Shown in pieces: positions 6,345 to 6,439 of a stretch of DNA of 6,439 nucleotides. A model generated the notes under the pieces. That model was given only the letters and a program-made list of their open reading frames with translations. It did no database searches and was not told where the DNA came from. Source of the DNA: an uncultured Thalassolituus sp. (GTDB lineage: Bacteria; Pseudomonadota; Gammaproteobacteria; Pseudomonadales; Oceanobacteraceae); assembly GCA_913054055.1 (NCBI GenBank), contig CAJXIT010000205.1, positions 1-6,439 on the forward strand. Direction: 5' to 3'. The position numbers were made by a program, and so were the translations under genes. Every line of letters starts with the position of its first letter. Positions within the stretch are counted from its first letter, which is position 1.

Positions 6345-6439
6345 ATGAGTTTGGACGCAGATGAAGAGATCCTCCAGGACTTCCTAGTAGAGGCAGGTGA
6401 AATCCTTGAACTGCTAGGTGAGCAGTTGGTTGATATGGA
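6345..6439 (+). CDS. cheA: Chemotaxis histidine kinase CheA, 3'-truncated by window end
   Basis: CheA is the kinase coupled to chemoreceptors through CheW; it autophosphorylates on a histidine in its N-terminal HPt (P1) domain and passes the phosphate to CheY. Only 31 complete codons are in the window. They read MSLDADEEILQDFLVEAGEILELLGEQLVDM, of which the part DEEILQDFLVEAGEILE is the typical first helix of the P1 domain in Pseudomonas-type CheA. The phospho-accepting histidine, usually near residue 48, lies past the window end. AAGGAG at 6332-6337 is 7 bases before the ATG. The cheZ stop is 12 bases upstream, so the gene belongs to the cheY-cheZ unit. Confidence 0.93.
   Translation, partial: MSLDADEEILQDFLVEAGEILELLGEQLVDM

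Noticed and set aside
1..6439. A hidden new system or mobile insertion in the cluster
   Set aside because: Every gene is a recognised flagellar or chemotaxis gene in the usual Pseudomonas-type order, and no transposase, terminal inverted repeats or foreign cargo are visible.

Overview
The window is one continuous stretch of a polar-flagellum and chemotaxis cluster from a gammaproteobacterium. All genes lie on the + strand. The order is flhA (5' end missing), flhF, fleN/flhG, fliA, a 330-bp gene-free gap, cheY, cheZ and the start of cheA. This is the order known from Pseudomonas, and the proteins read like those of Pseudomonas and marine Oceanospirillales-type bacteria. The presence of cheZ, a FleN-type MinD ATPase and FlhF points to a polarly flagellated member of this group. 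Base composition looks moderate, well below the GC of Pseudomonas. The genus cannot be fixed from the sequence alone.

Region 1 (1-4822) is tightly packed. flhA encodes the export-gate protein of the flagellar type III secretion apparatus. flhF (SRP-type GTPase) and fleN (MinD-like ATPase) set where and how many flagella are built. fliA is the sigma-28 factor for late flagellar and chemotaxis genes. flhF and fleN overlap by one base, fleN and fliA are 3 bases apart, and only the 71 bp between flhA and flhF leaves room, which is almost filled by a 21-codon micro-ORF.

Region 2 (4823-5152) has no gene. It begins with a weak hairpin followed by T residues and a long pyrimidine-rich tract, which together suggest transcription ends after fliA. 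Its second half has two weak sigma-28-like motif pairs, a 10-bp palindrome and a short direct repeat. These fit a separate chemotaxis transcription unit driven by the FliA encoded just upstream, but no promoter is a strong match.

Region 3 (5153-6439) holds cheY (probably started at TTG), cheZ and the first 31 complete codons of cheA. CheA phosphorylates CheY, CheY-P acts on the flagellar switch, and CheZ removes the phosphate. All key residues in CheY and CheZ are present.

I see no mobile element, CRISPR array, RNA gene or foreign cargo, and no previously undescribed system. The points worth a second look are small: start-codon choices, the micro-ORF, the architecture of FlhF and FleN, and the regulatory content of the 330-bp gap.
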